Shown here piece after piece: positions 52,294 through 60,064 of a DNA stretch of 64,000 nt (positions are counted from its first letter, which is position 1; every line of letters starts with the position of its first letter). A program made the translations under genes and the position numbers. The notes under the pieces are model-generated. The model had not been told where the DNA came from and searched no databases. It saw nothing but the letters and a program-made list of their open reading frames with translations. This DNA is from Kitasatospora sp044457565 (lineage in GTDB: Bacteria; Actinomycetota; Actinomycetes; Streptomycetales; Streptomycetaceae). Where the stretch lies: contig NZ_JBITGZ010000013.1 in assembly GCF_044457565.1 (NCBI RefSeq), forward strand, positions 136,057 through 200,056. The letters run 5' to 3'.

Positions 52294-52698
52294 TCAGTTG
52301 CCTGAGGCAAATACCTCGACTTCACACTTCGCCGCGCCGCTGCGCTTGATCCTCGCATCGCCGGTGATCAGCGGCACACCGAGCGCTTCGGCGAGGGCTA
52401 CGTACTGGGCGTCATAGGCGCTGAGGTTGGCATGTAGCGTCTTCACACGGTCCCAGAAGGGGAGCGTCTCCCGTTTGGTGATCGGGAGGAGCTGGTAAGC
52501 GCTGACAGCCTTTTCGGTCTCCCTCTCCGTGAGCTTGCCGCCGCGCCGCATCCCGAGAAGTGCCGACTGGATCTCGTAGTCCAGCAGCGTGGGAGCGTAG
52601 ACATCACCTGCTTCAGCGACACGTGTGCGGACGAGGTCTCCGCCAGGGTTGTGCGCGGTGAGAACGGTGACGAGGGCCGAGCTGTCGATGACGATCAA
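52294..52698 (-). CDS. VapC-type PIN-domain toxin
   Basis: A 134-aa PIN ribonuclease, the toxin half of a type II pair. Acidic metal-binding residues are D5, E42, D96 and D114 (IVIDSSAL, LLDYEIQSAL, SAYDAQYVALA, LITGDARI). The start codon is TTG at 52698, overlapping the antitoxin's TGA (TTGA), so toxin translation depends on antitoxin translation. Targets are usually tRNA or rRNA; here unknown. Confidence 0.92.
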   Translation of the reverse strand: MIVIDSSALVTVLTAHNPGGDLVRTRVAEAGDVYAPTLLDYEIQSALLGMRRGGKLTERETEKAVSAYQLLPITKRETLPFWDRVKTLHANLSAYDAQYVALAEALGVPLITGDARIKRSGAAKCEVEVFASGN

Positions 52699-52925
52699 CG
52701 CCCGGTCCTGCCCTCGTCGATCGCCGCGAGAATGTCCGCCGTGCTGACGTCCGCAGTGGCCTCGCGACTCAAGCGCTCCATCATCTCCGCCATGGTGGGC
52801 TTCGCGGTCTCCCTCCCGATGAGGTCGAGAAGGTACGCCTGGAGGGACTTGCCGGCCTGGGCAGCCCGGATCTTGAGCGTCTGGATCTGGTCGTCCGGGA
52901 CATCCCTGATGGTGAGTGCAGTCAT
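52695..52925 (-). CDS. FitA/VapB-type ribbon-helix-helix antitoxin
   Basis: A 76-aa antitoxin. The N-terminal ribbon-helix-helix (ALTIRDVPDDQIQTLKIRAAQAGKSL) binds DNA, and the C-terminal part neutralises VapC. The first gene of a two-gene operon, overlapping the toxin by four bases. A CTGCA-AAG-TGCAG palindrome at 52948-52960, 23 bases upstream of its start, is a candidate operator for autoregulation. Confidence 0.9.
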   Translation of the reverse strand: MTALTIRDVPDDQIQTLKIRAAQAGKSLQAYLLDLIGRETAKPTMAEMMERLSREATADVSTADILAAIDEGRTGR

Positions 52926-52947
52926 GCTGCCAGTCTATCGGCAATGC

Positions 52948-52960
52948 CTGCAAAGTGCAG
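52948..52960. promoter_or_regulatory. candidate vapBC operator palindrome
   Basis: CTGCA-AAG-TGCAG, a perfect 5-bp inverted repeat just upstream of the antitoxin start. Confidence 0.45.
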
Positions 52961-53098
52961 ACTCCCGATCGGGCGCGGCACGTGTCGCCGCCGAGGCAAG
53001 CTCAACGACGAAAACCGGTTGCACGCCACCGGGACGGGCGCCATGATCACGCCCATGATGATCCGAAAGGCTGGCCTCGCGAACTCCCGGTGATCGCG

Positions 53099-56000
53099 AT
53101 GGCATACGACATTCCTCAGCAACTCGCCCAGTTCGACCGGCTTCCCCGGCCCGCCCGCCAGGCCGCTCTCGCGCGCCACGCCAGGGCCCTTGCCCCCGAC
53201 GCGTACGAGGCGCTTCACGCGGCCCTCGACTCGGGCGATACTCAGGCCCGGCACACCGCGCTCTTCCTCGCCGTGGTCCGGCGCGACCTGGTGAGAGTCC
53301 GCTCGGCCCTCGATGATCCGTTGCTCCGCGCCCGCGCCCTGGCGGCCGCCGGCCGGCTGCCCGTCCCGGACGAGGTTCTGGCCGATGTCGCCCGCACGGC
53401 ACCGCGCGCCCACCGGCACGCCCTCTACCGGCTGCTCCGCCGGAGCAGGCGCCACACCCTCGCCGACCGCTTGCTCCCCGAGGTGGACCGGCTTCACGGC
53501 GGCCAGGAGGCGGCCCGGCTCCTGCCCGCCTGCACCCCCGCCCTGGTCGACACGTGGCTTCCCCGCCTGCCCGTCCCCGAGGGAGTCCTGCGCTCGCTCG
53601 CCCGGACCGCCCCCCGTCCGCTGACGGAGTGCCTGCTGCGCCAGGCCGGGCAACCCGCCGACGCCCAGCTCCCCGTCCGGCAGCGCGATCAGCTGATCGC
53701 CGGGGCGACCCGTCGCGACCGCGACGCCGGGCTGACCGTCCTCCACAACCGACCCGGCCTACTCCCTGCCGAGGCCGTCGTCGACCTGCTCGCCGAACCG
53801 GCAGCGGTGGTCGCCGCCCTTCGGGAGAACGCGGTCGACCTGCCCGTTCCGGTCGGAGAGCTGCCGGAGCGGATCCGCCGGGCCCTGCGCGCCCTGCCCG
53901 CCGAGGACCTGGCCCTCCTCGCCAGGACCTGCCGCCCGAAGGCGTCGCTGGGTCCGTTCGGACAGCCGCGGCCCGAACCCGTGCTCCAGCTGCTCGAACC
54001 GTCCGAACGGCACCGCGTGGCCCGCGAACTGCTCGCCGCCCATCCACACGACCGCCCGTACGGTCCGCTGCTGCTCGCCCTCGATCCGCAGGAACGAGCC
54101 GTCGTCGTGCGCGACTACCTGGCCGGCCGGAGAAGCCGGGAACAGCGCCTGGCCGCCACAGTCAGGTACCTTCCCCTCGCCGAGGCCGAGGAACGGCTCG
54201 CCAGGCTGGCCGGGGACCACAGCCGACACATGCGCTGCTACGGCTGGTCGGCACTGCTCCAGTGCGCCGCGCTCAACGGCGATCCCGCCGAGTACGCCCG
54301 CGTGCTACGGCGCAGCGAACGGGCCTGGCACGACCACCCCGAGGTCCGGGAGCTGGCGCTGATCCGAGCGGCCGAGACGCCGGAGGAGTTCCTCGCCGCC
54401 GTCCCGGAGGACGTCCTGCGCGACGCAGCCCTGACGGTCCTTCAGGCACGCGACTCGACTGCACGTTGCCTCGACGCCACCGCGCGCTGGCTCGCCCGGA
54501 CGATCCGTCAGGCAGCCGAGGCCCGCGATCTCGACCGGGTCGCCGAACTGCTGGCCGTCCTCGCCCAGGTGCGGGAACATCCGCGCTGCACCGAGCCAAT
54601 CGGCCCGCTGGTCAGGCACCTGCCCTTCGCGTGGAAGGTCTGGGCACGCCTGCGGACGGACCCCCGGCTGCGCAGGCCGGAGCGGCTGTTGGGTGCGGCG
54701 GAGGTGCTTCCCCGCCTGCAGGTGGTCGATCGCTGGTCGCGGCAGATCCTCAACGGCGAGGACGGCCTGGCAGTTCGCGCCCGTGCGGTCCGTCTGCTGC
54801 TGCGGAAGTGGTGGACCCGTGAGCGGCGCTGCGAGGAGGTGATCCTGGCCCACCCGGCCTTCGCCGAGATGGACGAGGTGTGGAGCGTGCTGGTCCGGCG
54901 ACGGACCGACCTGATCGGTCCCGCCCTGACGGCTCACCTCCAGAGAGCGGTGCCCTGGGTGCCGGCCCTTCCCGAAGACGCCTCCCGCACGGACCGGGCC
55001 CTGCACACCGCGCTAGTGGCACCCCTGGCCCACGATGAGGAACGGACGATCACGCTGCGCACGGCCGCTGCCGCAGTGCTCACCGGCCCCTCCGACCTGC
55101 TGGAGGTGATCGACCGGGCGCCGCAGCCGGTGGCCGCCGCCGCCCTGCTGCGGCTGGCGGAGGTCGGCGATCCCGCGAAGACCCTGCCCGTGCTTCTCGC
55201 CCAGCTCGGCGGCGGGGTACGCGGCCGGGCCGCCGCCCGGGGCCTGCGCCGCGTGCTTGCCCACACGCCGGACGGCGAGGCTGCGGCGCTGCTGCGCGAG
55301 ACGCTGCTCGCGCCGGACACCCCGGTCGGCGTCGGCAAGGAACTCGCCCGGGCCCTCGCCGACCTCCCGCCCGACGCGGCTGCACGGACGGCCGTCGCCG
55401 TCTGGGACCACCCGAGTCTGCACCGCGATGTGCGAGCCACCCTGGGTGAGCTGATGGTGTGTCTGCTCGACCGGCCCGGCGTGGCCGGCCGGCTCAGCGC
55501 ATGGCTCGGTGAACCCGCCGTGCGGGAGGCGGTACTGGCGGCGCGCACGGAACCGCTACCCGGATTGGCCCAGGCGGCGTGGGAGGACTTCCTGGCAGCG
55601 GCAGCGATCCATCCCGATCCGGACGTCGCGGAGGACGCCTTCGACGCGGTGATCCGGCGCGGCCGTACCGGCGAGGCAGCGGCCCGCGCGGCGGCGGCGC
55701 AGCTGCTGACCTTCGGTCAGGCGGGACGGGTCTGGCGGAAGGCCGCGATGGTGTTCTCCCTCCGCCCGGAGGAGCTGGTCGTGCAGGACCGATGGCCGGA
55801 GGTGGTTTCCCGGCTGGTCGAGCTGGCCACTGGGAGCGGCGACCAACGGGAGCCGGCCCAGCTGCGGCTGGCCGGGCTGGTCGGTGGCAGATTCGACTCC
55901 CTGGCGCCGGAGCTGCTGGACGGAATGGTCGAGCCGCTCACCCGAGCCGGCCTGGCAGGTCGGGCAGCCCGCGCGGCGCAGCTGGTCGCGGTCCGCGCCT

Positions 56001-56314
56001 TGGCGGTCGGCGACCCGGCGCTCCACCTCTGGGACCGCTGCCTCGACTTGGCGGAGGGCCATCCGCTCCGCTTGGCCCGGGTGGCCGAGGACTCCGGCCT
56101 CGCCTGGGGCGACCGCCCGCCACCCGAGGCCACCCTGGCGGTGCTCCACCACCTTCGGGCTCGCGCCACGACCGCCGCCGCCACGCTCGCCGTGGGACTC
56201 GTCCGCACCATCGGCGGGAAGGAGTCCTGGCCACCACACTGGCGCGAGGAACTGGCCTACTGGCAGCGCCACCCGGACCCGGATGTCACGGAGGCGGCCC
56301 TGCTGACTCCCTGA
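53099..56314 (+). CDS. large helical-repeat (HEAT/ARM-like) protein
   Basis: A 1,071-aa cytosolic protein made almost wholly of short amphipathic helix pairs rich in Leu, Ala and Arg, without signal peptide or membrane segment. Examples are RARALAAAGRLPVPDEVLAD and AAARGLRRVLAHTP. I recognise no catalytic or nucleotide-binding motif. Internal helix pairs of roughly 30-40 residues recur, pointing to an alpha-solenoid scaffold. The ATG at 53099 has only a weak GGTGA site. It sits between a vapBC pair and a decayed regulator, near an integration site, so a role in defence or an element-borne function is possible but unproven. Confidence 0.8.
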   Translation: MAYDIPQQLAQFDRLPRPARQAALARHARALAPDAYEALHAALDSGDTQARHTALFLAVVRRDLVRVRSALDDPLLRARALAAAGRLPVPDEVLADVARTAPRAHRHALYRLLRRSRRHTLADRLLPEVDRLHGGQEAARLLPACTPALVDTWLPRLPVPEGVLRSLARTAPRPLTECLLRQAGQPADAQLPVRQRDQLIAGATRRDRDAGLTVLHNRPGLLPAEAVVDLLAEPAAVVAALRENAVDLPVPVGELPERIRRALRALPAEDLALLARTCRPKASLGPFGQPRPEPVLQLLEPSERHRVARELLAAHPHDRPYGPLLLALDPQERAVVVRDYLAGRRSREQRLAATVRYLPLAEAEERLARLAGDHSRHMRCYGWSALLQCAALNGDPAEYARVLRRSERAWHDHPEVRELALIRAAETPEEFLAAVPEDVLRDAALTVLQARDSTARCLDATARWLARTIRQAAEARDLDRVAELLAVLAQVREHPRCTEPIGPLVRHLPFAWKVWARLRTDPRLRRPERLLGAAEVLPRLQVVDRWSRQILNGEDGLAVRARAVRLLLRKWWTRERRCEEVILAHPAFAEMDEVWSVLVRRRTDLIGPALTAHLQRAVPWVPALPEDASRTDRALHTALVAPLAHDEERTITLRTAAAAVLTGPSDLLEVIDRAPQPVAAAALLRLAEVGDPAKTLPVLLAQLGGGVRGRAAARGLRRVLAHTPDGEAAALLRETLLAPDTPVGVGKELARALADLPPDAAARTAVAVWDHPSLHRDVRATLGELMVCLLDRPGVAGRLSAWLGEPAVREAVLAARTEPLPGLAQAAWEDFLAAAAIHPDPDVAEDAFDAVIRRGRTGEAAARAAAAQLLTFGQAGRVWRKAAMVFSLRPEELVVQDRWPEVVSRLVELATGSGDQREPAQLRLAGLVGGRFDSLAPELLDGMVEPLTRAGLAGRAARAAQLVAVRALAVGDPALHLWDRCLDLAEGHPLRLARVAEDSGLAWGDRPPPEATLAVLHHLRARATTAAATLAVGLVRTIGGKESWPPHWREELAYWQRHPDPDVTEAALLTP

Positions 56315-56336
56315 GAGGGCATGCGGTCACTCCGGG

Positions 56337-56680
56337 ACCGGCGCCGGCTGCGGCCGGGCGGCTCCGCAGGAGTCGCGGACGGTGATCGCCGGTCGGAGCA
56401 GGACGTGTCGGCGGGAGTGCTCCGGGCGTTCGGGCCGGTCCAGCAGCAACGCGGCCGCCGTCCGACCCAGCAGCTGCTTGGGCGGTGCCACGGCGGTTAG
56501 CGGAACCTCGGCGATGTCGGCGATCTCATCGTCATAGGCGACCAGCGCCAGATCATCGGGGACGCGCAGCCCGGACCGTCGCGCGGCGGCCTACTGCCAG
56601 GTACCGGTCTCATGACAGACGTCCGTCCAGACAAATGGCGTCGGCCCGGGGCCGCGAGGCGGCCCAGATGCTGGTGCATC
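56337..56680 (-). pseudogene. decayed LacI-family regulator (C-terminal remnant)
   Basis: On the minus strand AAARRSGLRVPDDLALVAYD leads into DEIADIAEVPLTAV and LLGRTAAALLLDR, ending in a TGA at 56337-56339: the effector-binding C-terminus of a LacI-family repressor. Just upstream the frame hits a TAG (near 56590). Further upstream, SRPRADAI appears in another frame. The N-terminal half and HTH are missing. This is a degraded gene, probably truncated by the rearrangement that brought in the neighbouring element. Confidence 0.75.
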
Positions 56681-56805
56681 GGGCCTGGTCAGCGACAGTC
56701 AACCAAGATCATTATCGGGGACTTTTCAGGGACTTTCAGCTCTGTCCGGGGGACTTTCGAGGGATGTTTTGCCGCCTAACACGGCAAGCCCCTGAAAGAT
56801 CGGAA

Positions 56806-56835
56806 AGGGCCTCCGACGCAGGTCAGAGGCCCTTC
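56806..56835 (-). terminator. terminator of the displaced rnpB end
   Basis: AAGGGCCTC (56806-56814) pairs with GAGGCCCTT (56827-56835). On the minus strand the stem is followed by a TTT run, 30 bases after the end of the RNase P-like sequence. Confidence 0.65.
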
Positions 56836-56864
56836 CGGGGGCAAAGCCCCTGGTACGGCGGATG

Positions 56865-56899
56865 GAGCCGGCCTGTACGCCGGGTTCTGTCTCCCGGGC
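56865..56899 (-). ncRNA. 3'-end fragment of RNase P RNA (rnpB), putative att site
   Basis: On the minus strand the segment contains GACAGAACCCGGCGTACAGG followed by CCGGCTCC, which matches the conserved 3' end of actinobacterial type A RNase P RNA as I remember it. Upstream, on the 5' side of the RNA (toward 57000), the sequence is not rnpB: none of the expected helices or the catalytic core appears. Only ~35 bases plus terminator are present, which is what remains when an element integrates into the 3' end of an RNA gene and displaces its original tail. Confidence 0.6.
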
Positions 56900-56952
56900 A
56901 TCGCTGACAACCAGCGATACAGGACGCGCCCTACTGAACTGGCGAAACAGTC

Positions 56953-57052
56953 TCCCCAGAGCTGCCCATGTGTCCCCATGAATGCCCGCCACGGAACCCC
57001 CCGAGCACTCCCCCGCCCCCCAGATACTCCCCAGGATTCCCCACCGTTCCCC
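56953..57052. repeat. phased TCCCC repeats beside the att site
   Basis: TCCCC occurs at 56953, 56973, 57009, 57028, 57038 and 57048; the last three are exactly 10 bp apart and most others are near multiples of 10. Such helically phased short repeats next to a crossover site could be integrase arm sites or a protein-binding array. They lie 50-190 bases from the rnpB fragment. Confidence 0.5.
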
Positions 57053-57060
57053 GGAAGCAA

Positions 57061-57099
57061 GTCGACCCGCACCCCCCGCCCGGGGGGGTACGGGTCGAC
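57061..57099. repeat. long inverted repeat (GTCGACCCG arms)
   Basis: GTCGACCCG and CGGGTCGAC close an almost perfect stem continuing through C/G runs. No gene reads into it on the plus strand; it may be a regulatory or recombination structure. Confidence 0.6.
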
Positions 57100-57166
57100 G
57101 GTGGGGGCAGTAGGATGCCCGGCAAGCCTCCCAGCTTCTGGACGAGCACCCCACAGCCCCACAGTT

Positions 57167-57209
57167 CCCGTCCCGTAGCGCCCGGTGAAAGCGGGCACTA
57201 CGGGACGGG
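57167..57209. terminator. terminator of the DSVWGG peptide gene
   Basis: CCCGTCCCGTAG (57167-57178) pairs with CTACGGGACGGG (57198-57209), with an inner GCCC/GGGC stem. It is 27 bases past the peptide gene's stop codon. Confidence 0.75.
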
Positions 57210-57235
57210 TGCCTTTGAGCGGCGAGCCGCAGACC

Positions 57236-57454
57236 TCACCCGCCCCAGACTGAGTCCATCAGAGTGACCTCGGGCGTCGGGGTAGGCGTCGACTGAGGAT
57301 CGGCCGCCGCGAACCCACCCCAGACCGAGTCAGCCACCGTGGTGCGGTCAGAGTCAGCCGGCAGTGACGTTGCCGCTGTGGCGATCCCAGCCGCCACCAC
57401 GAGGCTGGCGAGGAGTGCTGCGGCGGTTCGGCGACCGGCCTTACTCGCGGACAT
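57236..57454 (-). CDS. 72-aa exported peptide with DSVWGG repeats
   Basis: The ATG at 57454 has AAGGGG eight bases upstream. The product is a short secretory precursor: a basic start (ASKAGRRTAAALL), a hydrophobic segment to about residue 30, then VADSVWGGF, a Pro/Thr linker (PQSTPTPTPEV) and a final MDSVWGG at the very C-terminus. The duplicated DSVWGG unit, the short length and the divergent LuxR-HTH regulator gene 160 bases away suggest a peptide signal. No homologous system is recognised by me, so this role is a hypothesis. Confidence 0.75.
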   Translation of the reverse strand: MSASKAGRRTAAALLASLVVAAGIATAATSLPADSDRTTVADSVWGGFAAADPQSTPTPTPEVTLMDSVWGG

Positions 57455-57545
57455 GCGCGCCCCTTTCGCTGCGTCAGCAGCTGTCGCGTGAGAGGTGGGT
57501 GGTGCGGTGATCTCCGCACGCACCAGTTTTCGCTTTGGTTGCTGG

Positions 57546-57594
57546 TTGAAGCAAGCGTTCCCGCGCTATCGTCAAAAGGTTGCGCATATGTGCA
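57546..57594. promoter_or_regulatory. promoter/operator region of the peptide-regulator pair
   Basis: An unusually AT-rich spot with TTGAAG at 57546-57551 and TATCGT at 57567-57572 on the plus strand. A near-perfect palindrome around CATATG (57581-57594, TGCGCATATGTGCA) follows. It is placed to control the regulator and possibly the divergent peptide gene. Confidence 0.45.
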
Positions 57595-57616
57595 CGCTTT
57601 GGATGGGGTAGATCGT

Positions 57617-58591
57617 GTGAAGTTGGACATATCGGACTCTCGTCCGTTTCTCACACCGGCAGCCAAGCGCCTCTACCTGCGGATTCTGTCCGGCCGCGAG
57701 ACCGCCCCGCCAGAGAGCCCGGCACTCGATCAGCTGCTTGGCGTGCGACTTGTCGCCCCCGACCCGCACCGCGCCGGCCACTACCAGGCGCAGGATGTCC
57801 AGGCGGCCGTTCAGCAGTGGCAGGCGTCCCTCCAGACGATGGCGGGGCAGCTCCTTGCCGAAGCGAGGTCGATCCCCGCGCAGCTCCGCGAGCTCAGCAG
57901 CGCCTATCAGGTTGCCCACCCGGGTGGTTCGGGCAGCGGCAGCCTTGAGTACGTCACGGGCTTCGAAGCCATCAACGCGAGGCTGGAACCGCTCGTCACC
58001 TCCGTCACGCAGGAACTGCTGACGGCGCAACCCACCGGCCCCCGGCCAGCGCACATCCTGGCCATGTCCTACCAGCGAGACCTCGGAGTGCTGCGGCGCG
58101 GGGCCTCCATGCGTACCATCTATCTACCCAGCGTGCGCAAGGACGGCCCGACCGCGAGGTGGGCTCAGACCATGACGGATGAGGGTGCTGAGATCCGCAC
58201 CAGCTACGAGTTCCAGCGGGCCATCATCATTGATCGGCGCGTCGCAGTGACGTCGGTCCTGACCCCCTGGGAGGGGCCGGGACCTGAGCCGGACCGCGCG
58301 CTGTTCTGTTTCGACGAGGGCCTGGTCCGTCTCCTTGTCGCAAGCTTCGAGCGCGACTGGGCGCGATCCGAGCCATGGGACGGTACGGATCCTGGCGTCG
58401 AGCTGACGGAGCTGCACCAGGACATCCTGCGGCGCCTGGCTGCCGGTGACGAACAGGACGAGGCTGCGGTTGCGCTGTCCATCTCGCGTCGCACGATCTC
58501 GAACCGCCTGGCAGAACTGCGACGGAAGACAGGGTGCCAGACGGTCGCTCAGCTGCTGTACTGGTGGGCGAGGCGTGAGGGCGGCATGTAG
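57617..58591 (+). CDS. LuxR-type HTH regulator with N-terminal sensor (TrmB-like)
   Basis: About 324 aa from the GTG at 57617 (GGGG ten bases upstream); a longer frame opens at 57488 but reads as non-coding. The N-terminal part (LTPAAKRLYLRILSGRETA) resembles a degenerate winged helix. The middle (~95-240) is a PLD/TrmB-like domain (MRTIYLPSVRKDGPTARWAQ, then EFQRAIIIDRRVAVTSV). The C-terminus has a LuxR-type HTH (TELHQDILRRLAAGDEQDEA, then SISRRTISNRLAELRRKTG). The divergent DSVWGG peptide gene makes it a candidate peptide-responsive regulator. Confidence 0.82.
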   Translation: MKLDISDSRPFLTPAAKRLYLRILSGRETAPPESPALDQLLGVRLVAPDPHRAGHYQAQDVQAAVQQWQASLQTMAGQLLAEARSIPAQLRELSSAYQVAHPGGSGSGSLEYVTGFEAINARLEPLVTSVTQELLTAQPTGPRPAHILAMSYQRDLGVLRRGASMRTIYLPSVRKDGPTARWAQTMTDEGAEIRTSYEFQRAIIIDRRVAVTSVLTPWEGPGPEPDRALFCFDEGLVRLLVASFERDWARSEPWDGTDPGVELTELHQDILRRLAAGDEQDEAAVALSISRRTISNRLAELRRKTGCQTVAQLLYWWARREGGM

Positions 58592-58592
58592 G

Positions 58593-58853
58593 TCACGGCG
58601 GACTTGCGGCCCGAAGGGTTGCGACGTAGTCGTGGCCCTGGATGGTCAGGGGCAGGGTGAATGCGCCGTCGCGGCGTATGAAGTCACAGACCCTCCCTCG
58701 GGCGCTGATGAAGAAGGCATAGGCCTCGCGTTCGGTCGGGTCCATGGGCAGGGACTCCAGGATGGCCGCGAGGGCGGCGGTGGCTTCCATGAGCGTGTCG
58801 TAGGTGGTCGGCTCGGTGATGCCGTCGAGCGTGAGCGTGGTGTACGTGGTCAG
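58593..58853 (-). CDS. small hypothetical protein (possible CTG start)
   Basis: The sure part runs from the ATG at 58790 (65 aa). The frame stays protein-like upstream (TTYTTLTLDGITEPTTYDTL) to a CTG at 58853 with GGAG six bases upstream; no ATG, GTG or TTG exists before an in-frame stop. I therefore list the longer 86-aa form as likely. It ends one base from the regulator's stop codon, tail to tail. Function unknown; the PMDPTEREAYAFFISARGRV segment recurs in small streptomycete element proteins as I recall. Confidence 0.6.
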   Translation of the reverse strand: MTTYTTLTLDGITEPTTYDTLMEATAALAAILESLPMDPTEREAYAFFISARGRVCDFIRRDGAFTLPLTIQGHDYVATLRAASPP

Positions 58854-58930
58854 GGCATGCTCCGGATCTTGGTCCCCCCGGAGTGTGATGGGAACGGACT
58901 CTATCGAAGCATTCTCGCGACTAAGTCCGC

Positions 58931-59377
58931 TTATGCGTCCAGGGTTTGATCATGGTTTGGTCGGCGCCGAGGGGAGTCGCCGCCCCAGCCCCCGACGACC
59001 AGCAGCTCCGTGAGCGCCGGGCCGTCGGCAACCGGTTGCGGGCCCTCCGGCGTCAGCGTGGGCTCAGTCAGGAGCGGCTGGGCGAGCTGGCCCGAATGGA
59101 CCGCCGCACCGTCGGCCGGTTGGAGCACGGCACTGTGGCGGCCACGATCGACCAGCTCACTGCGGTCGCCGACGCACTCGACACCGAGCTCCGGCGCCTC
59201 TTCGACGGCTGACGGCTCGGCCTGTCGGTCGATCCAGGCCTGCGCGCGCGCCTCGTTCGGGAACCAGTACACGTCGGCCAGCCCCGGCTGCTCGACGCGC
59301 GCATCCAGCGCCTCGTCCCACACGCCGTACCCGCCGCCGCCCAGCACGTACGGCGTGAGCCGCTCAGTTCCGGCCAT
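58931..59377 (-). CDS. hypothetical protein, 3' half antisense to an XRE gene
   Basis: From the ATG at 59377 the first ~65 residues (MAGTERLTPYVLGGGGYGVW, then DVYWFPNEARAQAWIDRQ) look like a real small protein. The remaining ~80 codons run antisense through the XRE gene at 58952-59212 and may not be under selection. It overlaps the upstream gene's end by 14 bases and is the last of four coupled minus-strand genes. Confidence 0.5.
   Translation of the reverse strand: MAGTERLTPYVLGGGGYGVWDEALDARVEQPGLADVYWFPNEARAQAWIDRQAEPSAVEEAPELGVECVGDRSELVDRGRHSAVLQPADGAAVHSGQLAQPLLTEPTLTPEGPQPVADGPALTELLVVGGWGGDSPRRRPNHDQTLDA
58952..59212 (+). CDS. XRE family HTH regulator
   Basis: An 86-aa single-domain DNA-binding protein; AGGG lies seven bases before the ATG at 58952. 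The helix-turn-helix reads RLRALRRQRGLSQERLGELA followed by RMDRRTVGRLEHG. A typical small regulator of mobile elements. It is encoded antisense to the tail of the neighbouring hypothetical gene. Confidence 0.8.
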   Translation: MVWSAPRGVAAPAPDDQQLRERRAVGNRLRALRRQRGLSQERLGELARMDRRTVGRLEHGTVAATIDQLTAVADALDTELRRLFDG

Positions 59378-59750
59378 GGCGATGCGCCTCCTCGCAGACG
59401 TCAGCCTCACCAGGACAGCCCAGGTGGTCGGTGATGGCGTCCAAATAAGCACTGGCCGGCCCGGCGTACGAGCCCGCCCCATACCTGCGACACACACCGC
59501 AGTACCCCGTAGTGGGCTCACCGATCACGCCGTCCTCGCCGGCCCCCTCCAGCGCCGGCTCAAGGCGGATCCGGGCAATGACCTGCTGCATCCGCGCAAC
59601 GAGCCGCAGGCTCGCCAGAGACGACTGTGGACTCGGTCGGCGATTGAGGACGTGGACCCGGGTGGCCATCTGCGCCAGGTCCGCGGCGGCCGCCCGTAGG
59701 CCGTACGGCTCGTCGAGACTCCAGCCGGGGCGCCGCCTCGGGGCGGTCAC
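59364..59750 (-). CDS. hypothetical protein with CxxC pair
   Basis: A 128-aa protein from the GTG at 59750, overlapping the preceding gene by four bases. A helical N-terminal half is followed by TGYCGVCRRYGAGSY and HLGCPGEADVCEEAH, four Cys that could bind zinc. Function unknown; part of the coupled minus-strand operon. Confidence 0.7.
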   Translation of the reverse strand: MTAPRRRPGWSLDEPYGLRAAAADLAQMATRVHVLNRRPSPQSSLASLRLVARMQQVIARIRLEPALEGAGEDGVIGEPTTGYCGVCRRYGAGSYAGPASAYLDAITDHLGCPGEADVCEEAHRHGRN

Positions 59751-60064
59751 TCCTGCTCGCTATCGGCGGGCGGCTCGGGCTGCGGCGCTGGTGGGGCTGG
59801 AGTCGGCTCTGTCCGGGCCCAGGAGGCGGGGGCCGGGACGCGGGAGAAGATTGGGTCGCTGGCCATCTGGTCTCCTGGGATGGTCGCGGGCAGGTGGGGG
59901 GCGCGTTCCTCGCGGTGCGCGTTGTCTGTGGTGAGCTCGCCCTCAGGGCTGGCGGCTTCTGCGCGCTGGTTGTCGAGGCGGGCCATCTTGCGCTGGTAGC
60001 CCGCCAGGCCCTGCATCGTCGCCCGCCAGGCTTCGCCGCTCCGGTCGACCGGGATCTCGATCAT
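59747..60064 (-). CDS. hypothetical protein with Pro-rich tail
   Basis: A 105-aa protein: a short helical start (MIEIPVDRSGEAWRATMQGL) and a Pro/Glu/Ala-rich C-terminus. Its ATG overlaps the upstream gene's stop (ATGA), and its own stop overlaps the next GTG. No family recognised. Confidence 0.7.
   Translation of the reverse strand: MIEIPVDRSGEAWRATMQGLAGYQRKMARLDNQRAEAASPEGELTTDNAHREERAPHLPATIPGDQMASDPIFSRVPAPASWARTEPTPAPPAPQPEPPADSEQE

Noticed and set aside
56337..57235. Region right of the LacI remnant as a complete rnpB gene
   Set aside because: Only the last ~35 bases fit; the conserved core and other helices are absent on either strand.
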